The notes under the pieces are model-generated. The model was not told the DNA's origin. It did no database searches and worked only from the letters and a program-made list of their open reading frames with translations. The translations under genes and the position numbers were made by a program. 64,000 nt of DNA. Source: Nemopilema nomurai (taxonomy: Eukaryota > Cnidaria > Scyphozoa > Rhizostomeae > Rhizostomatidae). Below are positions 63,401 through 64,000 of the stretch, piece by piece (within the stretch, counting starts at the first letter, position 1; each line of letters starts with the position of its first letter). The stretch covers positions 1,173,311-1,237,310 of the forward strand of contig ML133387.1 of assembly GCA_003864495.1 (NCBI GenBank). Reading direction: 5' to 3'.

Positions 63401-64000
63401 ATTGCCCACTCGCGATTGACAGTTGTCATGGCAACACACCATTTCGTGATTTTGCAAGCTATTTCTTCTAGGTGATGTCAAAGATGAAATTTGCCAATTC
63501 GTTTTTCCTTCTCGGTGATCTTGGTATGAAACACAACATACCGGAGCTCAGGGACATAGCCCTCAGCCTGCTGAATATAATTCCCACGGGTTAGTATGTA
63601 GACATTGCTTCTCACAAGACAATTGCGTGAAACAGATAGGGACGTATTCAATGCGTGTAAACGGGGCTGGACAACAAATTATTTTCCTATTTTCCTAGTG
63701 TTTTGCTTGAAAGAGCACGTGATCTTAGTTTTAAAACATAGCAGCACCTGGAGGCTGGCATGTTTTGATGGTTACAGACTGGGCTTTACCTAGACAAATA
63801 TATATTTTCTTTTATATACTTTGAAGTATTTTATCTGATCTTTATGATTTATGGCGATATATTTTATCTCCATATCTGATCTGATCTATGAGACCTCAAT
63901 CTCGTTTGCACATGATGAAAAACACTATACAGTAGAGAATTGAAACTTCCTCTAGAATTAATGCTTATGTTTGAATATTTGATTTTTTTCAGATGTGGAT
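48452..64000 (+). CDS. USP9X: Ubiquitin carboxyl-terminal hydrolase 9X (fat facets), N-terminal part
   Basis: USP9X is a very large cytoplasmic deubiquitinase of about 2550 residues; the window holds about 1051, all before the catalytic domain. Coding exons: 48452-48589, 48832-49051, 49680-49792, 49907-50019, 50905-51004, 51187-51302, 51613-51679, 52049-52147, 52342-52427, 52686-52734, 52908-52997, 53223-53285, 53663-53752, 54191-54295, 54731-54829, 55027-55134, 55836-55958, 56298-56436, 58595-58682, 59007-59058, 59851-59922, 60701-60804, 60985-61102, 61254-61349, 61668-61867, 62090-62218, 62525-62636, 63001-63138, 63472-63589, 63993-64000. Phases agree across all 30. Matches include [68 protein letters not shown] and [11 protein letters not shown] ubiquitin-like domain covers about residues 885-968 ([27 protein letters not shown]), then a Ser/Pro-rich linker. 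Intron 4 uses a GC donor; introns 16 and 18 contain minisatellites. Exon 30 is cut by the right edge. Confidence 0.96.
50401..50466. repeat. Short 21-bp tandem repeat in USP9X intron 4
   Basis: Three imperfect 21-bp units, each of the form TAGCTT(T/C)ATGCCATTCTATA with the third copy diverged. Intronic, no coding meaning. Confidence 0.6.
55209..55699 (+). repeat. 108-bp minisatellite in USP9X intron 16
   Basis: About 4.5 copies of a 108-bp unit; the block ACGATTCTATTCGT recurs at 55215, 55323, 55431, 55539 and 55647. Copies are nearly identical, differing mainly at CGTCTCTAAC versus CGTTTCTAAC. Each unit itself contains two related halves built on TTCTATTCGTTTCTATTCGT. Because 108 is divisible by three, the frame carried in from exon 16 stays open through all copies and stops only at 55702-55704. 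Confidence 0.93.
56452..58289 (+). repeat. 13-bp minisatellite, about 140 units, in USP9X intron 18
   Basis: About 1.84 kb of the unit CCACAAAATCCAT, with a frequent variant CTACAAAATCCAT. Around ten units are shortened to 12 bp (CCACAAATCCAT) and one to 11 bp. The C and T variants are arranged in runs (often two or three T units, then two to eight C units), indicating higher-order duplication. As 13 is not divisible by three, all plus-strand frames cycle through the same 13-residue peptide and all are stop-free, as are long stretches on the minus strand. The long ORFs here are therefore consequences of the repeat rather than genes. The intron runs from 56437 to 58594. Confidence 0.97.
61923..61947. 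repeat. Poly-G tract in USP9X intron 25
   Basis: A nearly pure guanine run interrupted by single A residues, starting 55 bp after the exon 25 donor (exon ends 61867). It could form G-quadruplexes in DNA or pre-mRNA; the length is likely unstable. Confidence 0.7.
63422..63435. promoter_or_regulatory. RFX X-box-like palindrome
   Basis: GTTGTCATGGCAAC matches the bipartite X-box (GTNRCC, two-base spacer, RGYAAC) with one mismatch, in the left half-site; the right half GGCAAC is perfect. It is in USP9X intron 28, 36 bp before exon 29. Binding is inferred from the motif only. Confidence 0.35.

Overview
This is AT-rich nuclear DNA of an animal. It carries five intron-rich protein genes of ordinary metazoan type, each recognised by assembling exons across splice sites with consistent reading phase. 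The ancestral-looking exon structure, one beta-arrestin with a vertebrate-like tail, an RFX4-type factor, and relics of Penelope, Tc1/mariner and hAT-like elements point to an invertebrate. An anthozoan cnidarian is my best guess, but this is inference and the species cannot be read from the sequence.

Layout. (1) 1-5575, minus strand: INTS4, N-terminal half, continuing past the left edge; its first two introns hold foldback elements. (2) 5576-7585: head-to-head intergenic region with a degenerate Tc1/mariner copy. (3) 7586-13567, plus: CSN6, complete in nine coding exons, with Penelope fragments in opposite orientations on either side of exons 2-3. (4) 13568-17535: mostly non-coding, with one unexplained ORF. 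(5) 17536-27300, plus: an RFX4-like transcription factor, with a tentative first exon. (6) 27301-30196: intergenic. (7) 30197-42369, plus: beta-arrestin, complete in 19 coding exons. (8) 42370-48451: intergenic, probably including the USP9X promoter and 5' UTR. (9) 48452-64000, plus: USP9X/fat facets, coding exons 1-30, running off the right edge before the catalytic domain. Two of its introns carry minisatellites.

The genes are not an operon and do not form one pathway: RNA processing (INTS4), COP9 signalosome (CSN6), transcription and ciliary control (RFX), GPCR desensitisation (arrestin) and deubiquitination (USP9X). The only thematic link is ubiquitin biology between CSN6 and USP9X.

The most unusual features are two USP9X introns (16 and 18) that are each open in frame with the preceding exon right through their tandem repeats, and the inverted Penelope pair around CSN6 exons 2-3. 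I did not find a convincing new multi-gene system.
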